A stretch of 49,487 nucleotides of DNA, from the NCBI RefSeq assembly GCF_014737315.1, contig NZ_JPUF01000026.1, positions 1-49,487 on the forward strand, read 5' to 3'. Shown here piece after piece: positions 7,976 through 16,780 of this stretch. The DNA comes from Treponema zioleckii (GTDB lineage Bacteria; Spirochaetota; Spirochaetia; Treponematales; Treponemataceae). The notes under the pieces are model-generated. The model ran no database searches and was not told where the DNA came from. It saw only the letters and a program-made list of their open reading frames with translations. The translations under genes and the position numbers were made by a program. Positions within the stretch are counted from its first letter, which is position 1, and every line of letters begins with the position of its first letter.

Positions 7976-8974
7976 CTAATTAGGCATGGTTCCAACATTT
8001 GTTGATTCTACGGATTTTTGAAGCTGTTGCAGGTCGGAAAGGCTCATGGTGTAGCCGTGCTTTTCTTGTTTTTTTGAATCGTAAGGAACGAGATTTGAGT
8101 CTGCTCCTCGGATTTTTGTGCCGAATTCTCGCCAGCCTGTGAGTGCGCAGCCTTTTTCTGGGTAGACTGCTCTAGTTCCGTTTTCGTCTGTCCAAAGAGC
8201 TTCGTCGTATTCAGGACTAACTGTGCAGTTTACGAGTGCGATTGAATCCCAGCGGTCAACGCTGTCTTTTTTGCCGGTGCCCTGAGAGCGGCCAATGAAG
8301 ATTCTTGCGCCTTTGCCGCGGTCATCGGCGGTAAAATCGCAGCCAATAAAAATGAATCCTGGGCGGGAATTTAGCGCGCGGCTTTGAAGAACGTAGGCTG
8401 GATGCCCGTCTCCGCGGTTGTCTTTTATTGTGTGGATGTGGCAGCCGTCAAAAATCGAAGTGTCGCAGTAGCCCCAGATAAAATCAACGTCACCCGCGAC
8501 ATAGCAATTTTTAAAGTGGCTGAACCCGCGCACGTGAATCGTGTCCTGACGGCTCAAAAAGTGCATGTTCTCGCAGTATAAAAAACCCTTGTCGTTGTGC
8601 CAGCAGATTGCTTCTGCCTGATTTCCGAGAGACGCGTCGTCGCAAGTTTTTACGTGCGTGTTCTCGATTGTAAAGTCTCGCAAAGTGACTTTTGTGCAGT
8701 TCTTTCCGAATGTGAACACGGCACGGTTTTCTGTGTCTTTGTGGTAAGCTTCGCAATTTTCTGAGCGAAGAGCTGTGTTTTTAGGATTCTCGCCCTGGAT
8801 TGCGAGCGGATTTGGCAAATCGTAAAAAATTCTCTCATGGAAAAGTCCCTTGTGTTCGCCTGGTGCAAGAATGACTTTTATTTCTTCGAGAGGATTGTTC
8901 TTTAGAGAATCGTCGTTGGCCAAGCTTGCAATAAACTCTGCAAGCGAATCATTTGATGTAAGTTTCTTTTCCAT
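7976..8974 (-). CDS. Carbohydrate esterase family 8 pectinesterase, cytoplasmic
   Basis: This 332-residue beta-helix protein removes methyl groups from pectin or oligogalacturonides. The CE8 motifs are SRQDTIHVRG (Q143, D144) and GDVDFIWG (D164), with the catalytic aspartates about 20 residues apart as in the family. The later block reads FIGRSQ, so the usual GRPW tryptophan is replaced; the arginine is kept. No signal peptide is visible with the ATG at 8974. The longer frame begins at TTG (9025) immediately after a hairpin and is less likely. Lack of export fits a role on imported methylated oligomers. It lies downstream of the pectate lyase on the same strand with a hairpin between them. 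Confidence 0.9.
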   Translation of the reverse strand: MEKKLTSNDSLAEFIASLANDDSLKNNPLEEIKVILAPGEHKGLFHERIFYDLPNPLAIQGENPKNTALRSENCEAYHKDTENRAVFTFGKNCTKVTLRDFTIENTHVKTCDDASLGNQAEAICWHNDKGFLYCENMHFLSRQDTIHVRGFSHFKNCYVAGDVDFIWGYCDTSIFDGCHIHTIKDNRGDGHPAYVLQSRALNSRPGFIFIGCDFTADDRGKGARIFIGRSQGTGKKDSVDRWDSIALVNCTVSPEYDEALWTDENGTRAVYPEKGCALTGWREFGTKIRGADSNLVPYDSKKQEKHGYTMSLSDLQQLQKSVESTNVGTMPN

Positions 8975-9023
8975 GTTTTTAAGTCCAATTTGAATTTTTT
9001 GAGGAATGTATTTTAGGCATCTC

Positions 9024-9090
9024 AAAGTGGCAGTTTGGTATGACCGTTAACACCAAAGCTGGTGGGGGCGAGAACCTAAACTGCCGCTTT
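9024..9090. other. Long inverted repeat between pectate lyase and pectinesterase genes
   Basis: The arms AAAGTGGCAGTTTGGT (9024-9039) and ACCTAAACTGCCGCTTT (9074-9090) pair with one mismatch and one bulge; the loop contains a smaller CACC/GGTG hairpin. There is no U tract, so it may be an mRNA processing or stability element separating two genes of one message rather than a terminator. Confidence 0.6.
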
Positions 9091-9120
9091 TCATACTTTT
9101 TAGCCCTCTTAATCGTTAAG

Positions 9121-10344
9121 TTAGTTGTAACCTTCTATTTTTATTGGTTTGCCAGAGCCTACGAGTGCAGGTACGGTGTCTTTCAACGTTGCTGCTTCTT
9201 CCAGAGCATAGGTGTACGGAATTGCGAACGGTTTTTCGTTCACTACATGTTTCTTAAAGGCCTTTAGTTTATCAACCTTGTCGTAAGAGCAGTTCTTGTC
9301 GGTGAGTTCAGGAAGATTTCCTTTGTGGAAGAATTTTGAGAAGGTTTTTGCCTTTGCGTCGGATTTGTCGTAGTATTTTACGATTGTGCCAGCGTGCTCG
9401 CCAAAAAAGTTGTTCTCAACGACGTAGAGGGAGCCGATTCCCGGTCCGAGGCTAGAGCCTGTGTTTTCGGAATTTCCGATTTTGTCGTAATAATTGTTGT
9501 AAATGTGCATTTTTACGCCGCGGCTTCGAGGCATTCGCTGAATCGCTCCGTGGAAGTAATTGTGATGGAGCGTTATTGAGCATTCCTCCGGGTTTGTGAG
9601 TTTGTCCCCGTTTCGGATGAGCATTACCTTGTCGTGGTTCGTGAACTCGCAGTACGAGACTGTGATGTTGTTGCCGCTTTTTACGTCCAGCTGACCGTCG
9701 TGGTTGTAGTTTCGTTTTAGGTCGATGCAAGTTCCGTCGGTGAACGTACAGTGGTCAACCCAAACGTTGTCGCATTTTTCGAATCCTAAAGCGTCTGCGC
9801 TCGCCTTTGATTCTGACTTTACTTTTGTGTCAACTTCTGTTGAACCGTGAGCGTCCCAGAAAGTGATGTTTCGGATAATCACGTTTTTTGCGTTTTTGAT
9901 TACGAATCCGCCGAATTTGATTTTTGCGCCGTCAACACCGATGAGGGTTTTGTTCGATGTGAGCGGATATGCAAAATCATTGTGCTTTCGGCTTCCGTCC
10001 GAGTTGAATTCGTCAAAGTAGCTGTGGTCGCTGTCTGTCACTTTGCCCATGCTCAAATCTACTTCACCCGAAATAACGATGAATTTTGCCGAAGTTGATC
10101 CTGCCGCCGAAACGAGGGCTTTTGCCTTTGCAATCGGGTCTGGGTAAGTTTTGTCGTCAATGACAGTGATTTTTTCTTTTGAGTATTTGATTTTTGCGTT
10201 GTCAGCCCAGCCTGCCGTGTAAAAACTTGCTCCCGGAGCTGCGGTAAGCGTCTCTGTTTCCAGACTTTCCTGCGCGAATGAAGTTGCACTGCAAAGAGAA
10301 AGTGCAAGACCTAGTGAAATGAATTTGATTAAAGATTTCTTCAT
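9121..10344 (-). CDS. Secreted pectate lyase, polysaccharide lyase family 1
   Basis: The 407-residue product starts MKKSLIKFISLGLAL and has a clear signal peptide cleaved near SFAQE. It is a PL1 beta-helix lyase that cuts polygalacturonate by beta-elimination with calcium. Visible motifs are NVWVDHCTFTDG, ITLHHNYFHG and the catalytic QRMPRSR (R270 and R275 of the RxPxxR pattern). The ATG at 10344 follows a GGGA site; the longer frame would put extra residues before the signal peptide. It is the only exported enzyme of the three pectin genes here and should do the first cut outside the cytoplasm. Confidence 0.93.
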   Translation of the reverse strand: MKKSLIKFISLGLALSLCSATSFAQESLETETLTAAPGASFYTAGWADNAKIKYSKEKITVIDDKTYPDPIAKAKALVSAAGSTSAKFIVISGEVDLSMGKVTDSDHSYFDEFNSDGSRKHNDFAYPLTSNKTLIGVDGAKIKFGGFVIKNAKNVIIRNITFWDAHGSTEVDTKVKSESKASADALGFEKCDNVWVDHCTFTDGTCIDLKRNYNHDGQLDVKSGNNITVSYCEFTNHDKVMLIRNGDKLTNPEECSITLHHNYFHGAIQRMPRSRGVKMHIYNNYYDKIGNSENTGSSLGPGIGSLYVVENNFFGEHAGTIVKYYDKSDAKAKTFSKFFHKGNLPELTDKNCSYDKVDKLKAFKKHVVNEKPFAIPYTYALEEAATLKDTVPALVGSGKPIKIEGYN

Positions 10345-10396
10345 ATATTTTTCCCAAAATAAGATTTGGATAAACTCTTCCAAAAATAAAAATTAG

Positions 10397-10533
10397 TCAT
10401 TTCGACTCTGCTCAATGGCAGTGAGCGCGTTTCGGCTTGCTTGCCATGCTGAACTTACCTCGACTACGCTTGGTACCCGAATCTCAATGACTGTAGTTCA
10501 AGTTAACCGTCATGCTGTGTTTGTCTCAGCATC
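10397..10533 (+). repeat. Cluster of degraded palindromic repeat modules
   Basis: Parts of the dispersed family are seen: a reverse linker (TTCGACTCTGCTCA), a half-hairpin CATGCTGAACTT with TCGACTACGCTTGG, and a final GTCATGCTGTGTTTGTCTCA then GCATC hairpin ending at the alpha/beta hydrolase stop. The copies are degenerate. Nothing coding is visible between 10345 and 10533. Confidence 0.65.
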
Positions 10534-11616
10534 TTAATTCAAATATCTGTCCAAAAAGTCCGCGACGCGTTTTTCGTATTGCTCACGGTCAATAAAATTT
10601 TCAATGGCGTGAGGCGAGTTTTGGACTTCGTAGAATGAATATTTGTCTGCCTGCGGATTCGGAATTGGGGCAACGGCACCGTCTGTAATGTTTGTGAACG
10701 AGACGAGGCAGGTGCCAAAATTCTTTTTTGACATTTCGAACGGAACGTATTCGTCTTTGTTTCCGTGGATAAAAAGAATCGGAATTTGGTTTTCGCGCGA
10801 ACGGTTTTTTGTGAGAGCTTCGTAAGTGGAATATTCGTTCATGTCGAATCCGGCGATTTTGTTGGTCAAAAAGTTTCCGATTTTGATTATGAGTTTTGCC
10901 GTTGGAAGTTTTCTGTCTTCGGTAAGAACTTTCCAGATTATTTCGTAAGGAGTCGTAAAGCCGCAGTCTGCGATTACGCCACGGATGTTTGAAGGCAAAT
11001 CAAAGCCGAGAGTCATTACTGTGGTCGCGCAGCCCATTGAAATTCCCTGCAAGAAAAGCGGTTTGTTTTCGCCGTAAATTTCGTTCACTTTTAAAATCCA
11101 GTCGCGAAGGTCATAGCGTTCTTTTACGCCAAAAGTGATGTATTTGCCTTCGCTGTGAACTCCGTCAAGGTTTCCGTGGGTTCGCTGGTACGGCAAGAAC
11201 ACGTTGTAGCCAAGATTGTAATAGTAGCGGGCAAGGCAGGCGTACTCGCGGAACGGCTCTGAGTGGTAGCCGTGCATGAGGATTATTGTTCCGAGTGCGT
11301 TTTCGTTTTTTAGATTGTAAGCGACGAGTTTTAATCCGTCAAAAGAATTGATGTGAATGAGTTCAGGGGTTTGTGCCAAAAACCATTCTGTGTCTTCCTT
11401 GTTCCGTAAGAACCAGTCTTCGTGAAATTCAGAACTTCCGTCGCTCTGTTTTAACGTGAAGAATTTTTCATAAGATTTTTCGTCAAGGATTTTTCGGGTG
11501 AATGATGCCGTAAATAAAAATTTGTACACTGCAAAAAAATAAATTACTGCAAGGACTACGAATGCACCGAGTGCAATGATTACGCCTTTAAGAAGCTTTA
11601 TTGATGATTTTGTCAA
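10534..11616 (-). CDS. Membrane-anchored alpha/beta hydrolase
   Basis: The 360-residue protein has one N-terminal transmembrane helix (residues 9-32) and an alpha/beta-hydrolase domain of the BAAT/bem46-like type. The motifs are LMHGYHSEPFREYA (oxyanion HG), the nucleophile elbow GISMGCATT, an acidic residue in FIHGNKDEYVPF and a histidine in NSPHAIEN. The substrate is unknown; esterase or thioesterase activity is plausible. The first codon is TTG, with no ATG before the membrane helix, so a TTG start is probable. Its neighbours (an HD-like protein and a SpoIIE phosphatase receptor) give no clear functional link. Confidence 0.8.
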   Translation of the reverse strand: MTKSSIKLLKGVIIALGAFVVLAVIYFFAVYKFLFTASFTRKILDEKSYEKFFTLKQSDGSSEFHEDWFLRNKEDTEWFLAQTPELIHINSFDGLKLVAYNLKNENALGTIILMHGYHSEPFREYACLARYYYNLGYNVFLPYQRTHGNLDGVHSEGKYITFGVKERYDLRDWILKVNEIYGENKPLFLQGISMGCATTVMTLGFDLPSNIRGVIADCGFTTPYEIIWKVLTEDRKLPTAKLIIKIGNFLTNKIAGFDMNEYSTYEALTKNRSRENQIPILFIHGNKDEYVPFEMSKKNFGTCLVSFTNITDGAVAPIPNPQADKYSFYEVQNSPHAIENFIDREQYEKRVADFLDRYLN

Positions 11617-11685
11617 TTCTAAAATCTCTCTTGTGCTGGAATTTGCAGATGGCCAAATGATTTTTGGGCACCTGCACCTAAGACT

Positions 11686-12189
11686 TTACTTGTTTTTCTC
11701 ATCAAGATAAAGGGTTTTTAGGAGTTCGGCACCGGTTTCTGTGCGGAACACTCGGACCAAAAGATTTTTTACAGCCGATTTGTCAAGGTTTTCCTCCTCA
11801 ACGTTTACCACAAAATCCGCTTCCACGAGAATCTGATAGTCTAGAGTTGTAATGTCGCTGTACGCGTGATGGTGGGCCACAAGATATTCTACGCGGGCGC
11901 GTGTGTTCTCGTCCATTTCAAGACCGCCCAAAAGTTCCTTTGCAACGGCGGCGCCTTCAAGCTGCTGGTATTTTCCTGCCGCGGAACCGTATTTTTCTTC
12001 CGCAACGTGAACGCCGATGTTATGCATTAGAGCCGCAATCTCTATTGTTTCGCGAACGTCGTCAGCAACTCCCTCCCCTTCTGCGATAAAGCGCGCGTAA
12101 GAGTGCATTTTTAGGGCATGGTTGATTCGTTTTACGTCCGTGCCGTCATATTCAATAAGTCTTGATTTTACTTGCTCAATCAAATCCAT
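11686..12189 (-). CDS. HD-like domain protein with HN in place of HD
   Basis: The 167-residue soluble protein looks like a small HD-superfamily phosphohydrolase: an early histidine (INHALKMHSYARF), AALMHNIGVH at the usual HD position, VAHHHAYSD and a final acidic residue in LVEADFVVN. The HD doublet reads HN, so metal binding at that site may be altered. A strong GGAGG precedes the ATG. Relatives are often annotated as phosphohydrolases of unknown substrate. Confidence 0.75.
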   Translation of the reverse strand: MDLIEQVKSRLIEYDGTDVKRINHALKMHSYARFIAEGEGVADDVRETIEIAALMHNIGVHVAEEKYGSAAGKYQQLEGAAVAKELLGGLEMDENTRARVEYLVAHHHAYSDITTLDYQILVEADFVVNVEEENLDKSAVKNLLVRVFRTETGAELLKTLYLDEKNK

Positions 12190-12242
12190 AATCGTCCTCC
12201 TTTTTTTTGTGCTGAATTTTCAATGCCTATAATTTAGGGGCT

Positions 12243-12378
12243 TGTCATGCCGAATCCATTTCGGCATCTCTCATTACAAACCTTTGGGATTCTGAAACAC
12301 GGGGAGCGTTAAAAAACACGAAAGTATTTTTATCGAGCTCTCCATAGCAACTGTGTTGCAAAGAATTCAGAATGACAC
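12243..12378 (+). repeat. Palindromic repeat modules before the HD-like gene
   Basis: A perfect hairpin GTCATGCCGAA-TCCA-TTTCGGCATCT lies at 12244-12269. Remains of a second one (GGGATTCTGAAAC and GAATTCAGAATGACAC) lie at 12286-12378, interrupted by unrelated sequence. The 212-bp gap holds no gene. Confidence 0.7.
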
Positions 12379-12401
12379 AAAATTACGGACATTTCTGTCT
12401 T

Positions 12402-14597
12402 TTATTCCACTGTATCAAGTTCTTCAAGAACTTCTTCCGGCTCAATGAGCACATTGTCGTCACCAGGCATATCTGGAATGAAGTCTTTTGGATTCATTCT
12501 CTTTGCGATGATAATCGTAATGTCGTCTTCGAGCGCTTTGCCCTGAGTAAAATTCAAAAGTGCGCCCGTAATCTTTTCAACAAGCTCTCCTGCAGAGGAC
12601 TCGGAATTTTCAGTCATAATCTTTTTTATGGATTCTGTGCCGAACTGATCCAGCTTGTTGTTTGTTGCCTCGGTAAGACCGTCCGTGTAGCAAATAAGAA
12701 TGTCCCCTTCGTCCATTTCAAAAAACGACGTGCCGAATGAAACAGCGATTCCCTTCATGCCGATTGCGCCGAAGTGGCGTTTTCCGTCGTTGCCTGAAAG
12801 TGCGTAAACTTTATTGTCTTTTTTGCTGTACATGAGCGGATACGGATGACCTGCGTTTCCGATTTCGACCTGGCAATGAGAAGTGTCTTTGGAATCTTCA
12901 AAACGGCAGAGAAGTCCCGTCATGTAGTTGTCGATTTCTCCCTTTTCGTAAATGATTACGTTGTTGATTTTTGTGAGAATCGAATCGATGCTTTCGTTGT
13001 TTCGGTACCCCTTTAAGAAAGCGTGGGAAATTACGTTCTTGGAAAGCATTGTTACGAGACTTGCTGCAATTCCGTGACCAGAAACGTCAAAAAGTGAGAG
13101 ACCGTTCAGAGTGTCGTTAAAACTGTAATAGTCATACAAGTCGCCAGAAACCTTTGCCTGCGGTGCGTAAAAAATCGAAATGTCCCAGCCCCTAAAATGC
13201 TTGTCCGGCTGCGGAAAAAATCGCTTTTGAACGACAGACGCCATTTCCAAATCCATGTCCGAGCGAATCTTTTCTTGCTTGAGTTTGTCGTTCAATAAAG
13301 AAAGCTCGTTGTTGGCATATTTTAAATCCTGCGTTCGGCTTTCAACTTCTTCTTGCAAGTGCGTAGAAAGCTGTTCGTTTCGGCTGTAAACTCGCGAGAA
13401 TCTTACGGAAAGAATGATGATAAATGCGAGAATTGAAATCTGCCAGCCAAAAATTGTTATGAACGGATAAGTTTGAGTGACATCTTTTGCACGAATGTAA
13501 AGGTCTGCAAAAACTGACAGGATTAAAGGCATGTAACCATGCACGATTTCTATTGTGAGCCTTCGGTTGTTTTTCTTTACAAAATTCATAATTACAACCA
13601 CAAGACCAAATCCAAGCTGAACAAAAACCAGCCCCAGAACGAGCGGGCAAATGTTCATGAGCGTAACGTAATCTTTTGCGAAGACTATGAGCAAAACCTG
13701 AAAGACCATGATTGCAATTCTTGTGATTTTTATTGGGAATGGTAATTTTGTATGCTCGAAATTCTCAATGAACGACGTGTTAAGATAGGCCATGAGACAA
13801 ATCGGAATACAGAAAGTGATTTTTATGAAAATTATGAACGGCAAGAGACCGTCGTTGTAGAACGGCATTTCAGTCGCGAAGAAAGGCATAATAAAAAACA
13901 TTGTGGCAAGATTCAGCAATGCAAAATCAAGATATTCGCGGAAGGTTTTTAGACTTATGTAAAACACGAGGAACAGCAAGAACGTAAAAACCAGCGTGCC
14001 CTCAAAGAACATGTACATTCGTGCATGCCGGAAGTTTATAAGCTCGTGTTCGGAGAATGAGAATCTTGAAGGCTGAATGAATGAATGACTTGAAATCCCG
14101 CTTTTTCCCTGGGAGAAAACTTTTATGAGAATCGTATTCTTTTCGCCGTTCTGGTTCAGCATGTTCGGCGGAAAGTTAAAAAAGTGCGATTTGAACAGCG
14201 TGCTTTGTTGGTTCGGCGGAAAAGAACCGAACATTGAAACGAACGCACCGTTCAGATAAAGCATTTCTGCAAAACGAAGATGCGGAATTACAAGACCCAA
14301 AGGCTGATTTCGGAATTCAGGTGGAATTATAAATTCAGAACGAATCCAGACGAATTTTGGTTCTTGACCAAGAACGTGCTCCAGATTCCGTGAAGATTTG
14401 TCTTCGAGCTTTTTAAAATCCTTGTAATGCTTCATTGCGTCTCCAGGTGTGCTGTCTGGAGTAGAAACCCAATAATAAAAAGTGTCGCCCAATTCAATTT
14501 TCTGGGGATTTCTGGGTTTGCATGAAGTAAAAAGCGCACTAATAAAAAGAGAAATTAACAAAAATAAAAGAAAACCGAATTTATTTTTTAAAATCAA
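12402..14597 (-). CDS. Lipoprotein-type 7TM receptor with SpoIIE (PP2C) serine phosphatase output
   Basis: This is a signal-transduction protein of about 731 residues. It starts with a lipoprotein signal ending LFTSC (C26), then an extracytoplasmic jelly-roll-like domain (residues 30-185, with FVWIRSEFIIPPEF and LYLNGAFVS). Seven hydrophobic segments (about 195-405) of 7TMR-DISM type follow, then a coiled coil (about 410-460) and a PP2C/SpoIIE phosphatase domain (VSGDLYDYY, LFDVSGHGIAASL, ICYTDGLTEA, LEDDITIIIAKR). The metal-binding aspartates are present, so it should dephosphorylate serine/threonine on a partner such as an anti-sigma-factor antagonist. I chose TTG at 14597 because AGGGA lies 7 bases upstream and it gives a clean signal peptide; the longer frame at 14639 also starts with TTG. 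No partner anti-sigma gene is nearby. Confidence 0.88.
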   Translation of the reverse strand: MILKNKFGFLLFLLISLFISALFTSCKPRNPQKIELGDTFYYWVSTPDSTPGDAMKHYKDFKKLEDKSSRNLEHVLGQEPKFVWIRSEFIIPPEFRNQPLGLVIPHLRFAEMLYLNGAFVSMFGSFPPNQQSTLFKSHFFNFPPNMLNQNGEKNTILIKVFSQGKSGISSHSFIQPSRFSFSEHELINFRHARMYMFFEGTLVFTFLLFLVFYISLKTFREYLDFALLNLATMFFIMPFFATEMPFYNDGLLPFIIFIKITFCIPICLMAYLNTSFIENFEHTKLPFPIKITRIAIMVFQVLLIVFAKDYVTLMNICPLVLGLVFVQLGFGLVVVIMNFVKKNNRRLTIEIVHGYMPLILSVFADLYIRAKDVTQTYPFITIFGWQISILAFIIILSVRFSRVYSRNEQLSTHLQEEVESRTQDLKYANNELSLLNDKLKQEKIRSDMDLEMASVVQKRFFPQPDKHFRGWDISIFYAPQAKVSGDLYDYYSFNDTLNGLSLFDVSGHGIAASLVTMLSKNVISHAFLKGYRNNESIDSILTKINNVIIYEKGEIDNYMTGLLCRFEDSKDTSHCQVEIGNAGHPYPLMYSKKDNKVYALSGNDGKRHFGAIGMKGIAVSFGTSFFEMDEGDILICYTDGLTEATNNKLDQFGTESIKKIMTENSESSAGELVEKITGALLNFTQGKALEDDITIIIAKRMNPKDFIPDMPGDDNVLIEPEEVLEELDTVE

Positions 14598-14682
14598 GTT
14601 TGAATCCCTGTTATTTATAAGCTGTCTTGACCGAAGCAAAAATATTTAAAGCTAATTAAAATAATTTTAGCATAGCTATCAC

Positions 14683-15118
14683 GGAAACGCTAGGAATTTG
14701 ATTTTTAGAGTTAATTTTTTCTTGCGCGTTTCCCGCGAGTTTTTCCTTGCAGAAAAAGCTCGCGCTTTTGTGGGGCACTTGCCTGTGTTTCGCACAATGC
14801 CGCGGCAAGGAGTGCGGCATGTGCGAGGTTATTTTTATTGCTCGCGCCGCGCTCGCAATTTTGAGTGTGGCGTGCAAAAAATCATGGGGTTATGTAACCG
14901 CTAGAAATTTGATTTTTTAAGATAAAATTTTGTATGAGCGTTTATGGAAACGCTGCAAGTTGACTTTAAGATTTAAGATTTTGCTTGTGCGTTTCCCGCG
15001 AGTTTTTCCTAGCGGAAAAAGTTTGCGCTTTTGTGTGGGTACTTGCCTGTGTTTCGCACATGCCGCGAGAAGGATGGCGACATGTACGCGGTAGTTTTAT
15101 TGCTCGCGCCGCGCGCGA
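14683..15118. repeat. Tandemly duplicated, structured non-coding element (two units 263 bp apart)
   Basis: The stretch between 14598 and 15256 has no convincing gene. It holds two related units, 14683-14858 and 14946-15118, starting with GGAAACGCT and sharing long blocks such as GCGTTTCCCGCGAGTTTTTC, ACTTGCCTGTGTTTCGCACA and TTATTGCTCGCGCCGCGC. Each unit contains a stem CGCGAGTTTTTC/GAAAAAGCTCGCG (14734-14764; copy 2 keeps it with G-U pairs). It also has a second stem TCGCACAATGCCGC/GCGGCATGTGCGA (14790-14826), weaker in copy 2. The GC-rich composition differs from the AT-rich surroundings. Short open frames across it (for example with REFFLAEK) follow the repeat and are probably not genes. 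Confidence 0.75.
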
Positions 15119-15135
15119 GGTTCGTTGTGTACGGT

Positions 15136-15155
15136 CACTGAGCGTAGTCGAAGTG
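15136..15155 (+). repeat. Solo linker module of the dispersed repeat family
   Basis: CACTGAGCGTAGTCGAAGTG is an imperfect palindrome matching the GAGCGGAGTCGAAG linker of the composite repeats at 2681 and 6077. Confidence 0.55.
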
Positions 15156-15256
15156 CTCCCGATTTATCTGTGGGGCATCTTCGTAAACAACTCGAAATCC
15201 TGTTGCAGATGTGGTAGACTTTTGGAAAAGTGATTTGCCAAAAAAAGGAGTTTTTT

Positions 15257-16780
15257 ATGACGGAAAATGAACCTAAACCACCTGTGCCAAAAATTTATCC
15301 AGAGGGCTGTGTTTTTAATTCAATCGATGACATTAAGGACAAGCACGTTACCGTAATGGGACTTGGATTGAACGGTGGCGGCGAAGCCTCAGTGCGATTT
15401 CTCTTGAAACACGGAGCTTACGTTCTTGCTACCGACATGAAGACTGCCGAAGACTTAAAAACTACGATTGACTCCATTGCCGGCGACGACAGTTTGGACA
15501 AATCAAGGCTCACCTATGTTTTGGGCGAGCACAGAATCGAAGATTTTGAGAATGCCGACTGCGTAATAAAAAATCCTGGCGTAAAATACGACGGAAACAA
15601 ATACCTTGCCGCCGCAAAAAATATCGAGACCGACATTTCGCTCTTCCTGCATTTTACGAAAGCCCCAATAATTGCCGTAACAGGCTCAAAAGGAAAATCT
15701 TCCACCGTAAGCGCGATTTACTACGGATTAAAAGAAGCCGGATTTGAAGCCTTTCTCGGCGGAAACATAACCGTAAGCCCGCTCACGTTCCTTGAAAAAA
15801 CGAACGCAAAAACTCCCGTCGTGCTGGAACTTTCCAGCTGGCAGCTTGCGGACTTGCACGGCCGAAAGGCGTTAAAGCCATTCATCACGGTGATTACAAA
15901 AATCATTCCAGACCATCAGAATTTCTATCATTCAATGCTTGCCTACGTTGCCGACAAAAAACTCATTTACGCCGACCAAACCAAAAAAGACTATGCGATT
16001 TTTGACTTTGATGCAGACGCAGCCGCGGACGGTGGAACGCTAATCGACAACTGGGGAAATATTTTTGCCAGGGAAGCAAAATCAAAAATCCTGCGATATT
16101 CCAGAAAACCGCTTCCAAAAGGAATCGATGGCGTTTGGTTTGCAAAAAATCTTGACGGAAAATGCCGCTTTAACGGCAAGGAAGAAACAATCCTCAAAGA
16201 CTTGATAGTTCCTGGATTCCACATGCGCATAAACGTTCTGAACGCTGCCCTTGTCCTAAAAATAATGGGCGTTGAGGCAAAAAAAATCATAGAGATTTTG
16301 GGAAAATGGAACGGAATCGAGCATCGCTTGGAATACTTCCATGAGTGGAACGGCTACAAATTCTACAACGATTCAGCGGCAACCGTACCTGAAGCAGCGG
16401 CCCTTGCAAGCCAGAGCTTCGGATTTCCTGTAACGCTCCTGACCGGCGGCACCGACAAAGGACTTGATTTGTCGCCGCTTTCGGAAACGTTGGCAAATTC
16501 GTCGTCAATCAAGCCGAACGCAATTTACATGCTCAAAGGAAGCGCAACCGACAAACTCGTACCGCTTTTTAAAGAGCGGGGAATAGAAACAAAAGGAATC
16601 TTTGATGATTTGACTTCAATGCTCACCACCTTAAAAGAAGACCTTTCAAAAATCGAGTGCGACCCAAAAACAAAAAAGGCGGTCGTCTTCTCTCCGGGAG
16701 CCACGTCATTCGGAATGTTCAAAAACGAATTTGACCGCGGAAACCAGTTCAAAGAAAAAGTCCGCGAGATTTTTAAGTAG
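15257..16780 (+). CDS. murD: UDP-N-acetylmuramoyl-L-alanine--D-glutamate ligase
   Basis: The 507-residue Mur ligase adds D-glutamate to UDP-MurNAc-L-Ala in the cytoplasm during peptidoglycan synthesis. Visible are the N-terminal Rossmann-like VMGLGLNGGGEASVRFLL, the ATP P-loop AVTGSKGKSSTVSAI, EMSSWQL-type LELSSWQLADLHG, the D-x-x-H loop IIPDHQNFYHS, GIEHRLEYF and the C-terminal NDSAATVPEAA and LTGGTDKGLD. It is somewhat longer than E. coli MurD (438 residues). The ATG at 15257 has GGAG six bases upstream; the longer frame begins with GTG at 15230 and lacks a site. It stands alone on the plus strand, not inside a division-cell-wall cluster. Confidence 0.93.
   Translation: MTENEPKPPVPKIYPEGCVFNSIDDIKDKHVTVMGLGLNGGGEASVRFLLKHGAYVLATDMKTAEDLKTTIDSIAGDDSLDKSRLTYVLGEHRIEDFENADCVIKNPGVKYDGNKYLAAAKNIETDISLFLHFTKAPIIAVTGSKGKSSTVSAIYYGLKEAGFEAFLGGNITVSPLTFLEKTNAKTPVVLELSSWQLADLHGRKALKPFITVITKIIPDHQNFYHSMLAYVADKKLIYADQTKKDYAIFDFDADAAADGGTLIDNWGNIFAREAKSKILRYSRKPLPKGIDGVWFAKNLDGKCRFNGKEETILKDLIVPGFHMRINVLNAALVLKIMGVEAKKIIEILGKWNGIEHRLEYFHEWNGYKFYNDSAATVPEAAALASQSFGFPVTLLTGGTDKGLDLSPLSETLANSSSIKPNAIYMLKGSATDKLVPLFKERGIETKGIFDDLTSMLTTLKEDLSKIECDPKTKKAVVFSPGATSFGMFKNEFDRGNQFKEKVREIFK

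Noticed and set aside
14698-15233. Two small proteins containing REFFLAEK
   Set aside because: The frames exist because the non-coding unit is duplicated; they lack ribosome sites, and hairpins explain the conservation better.
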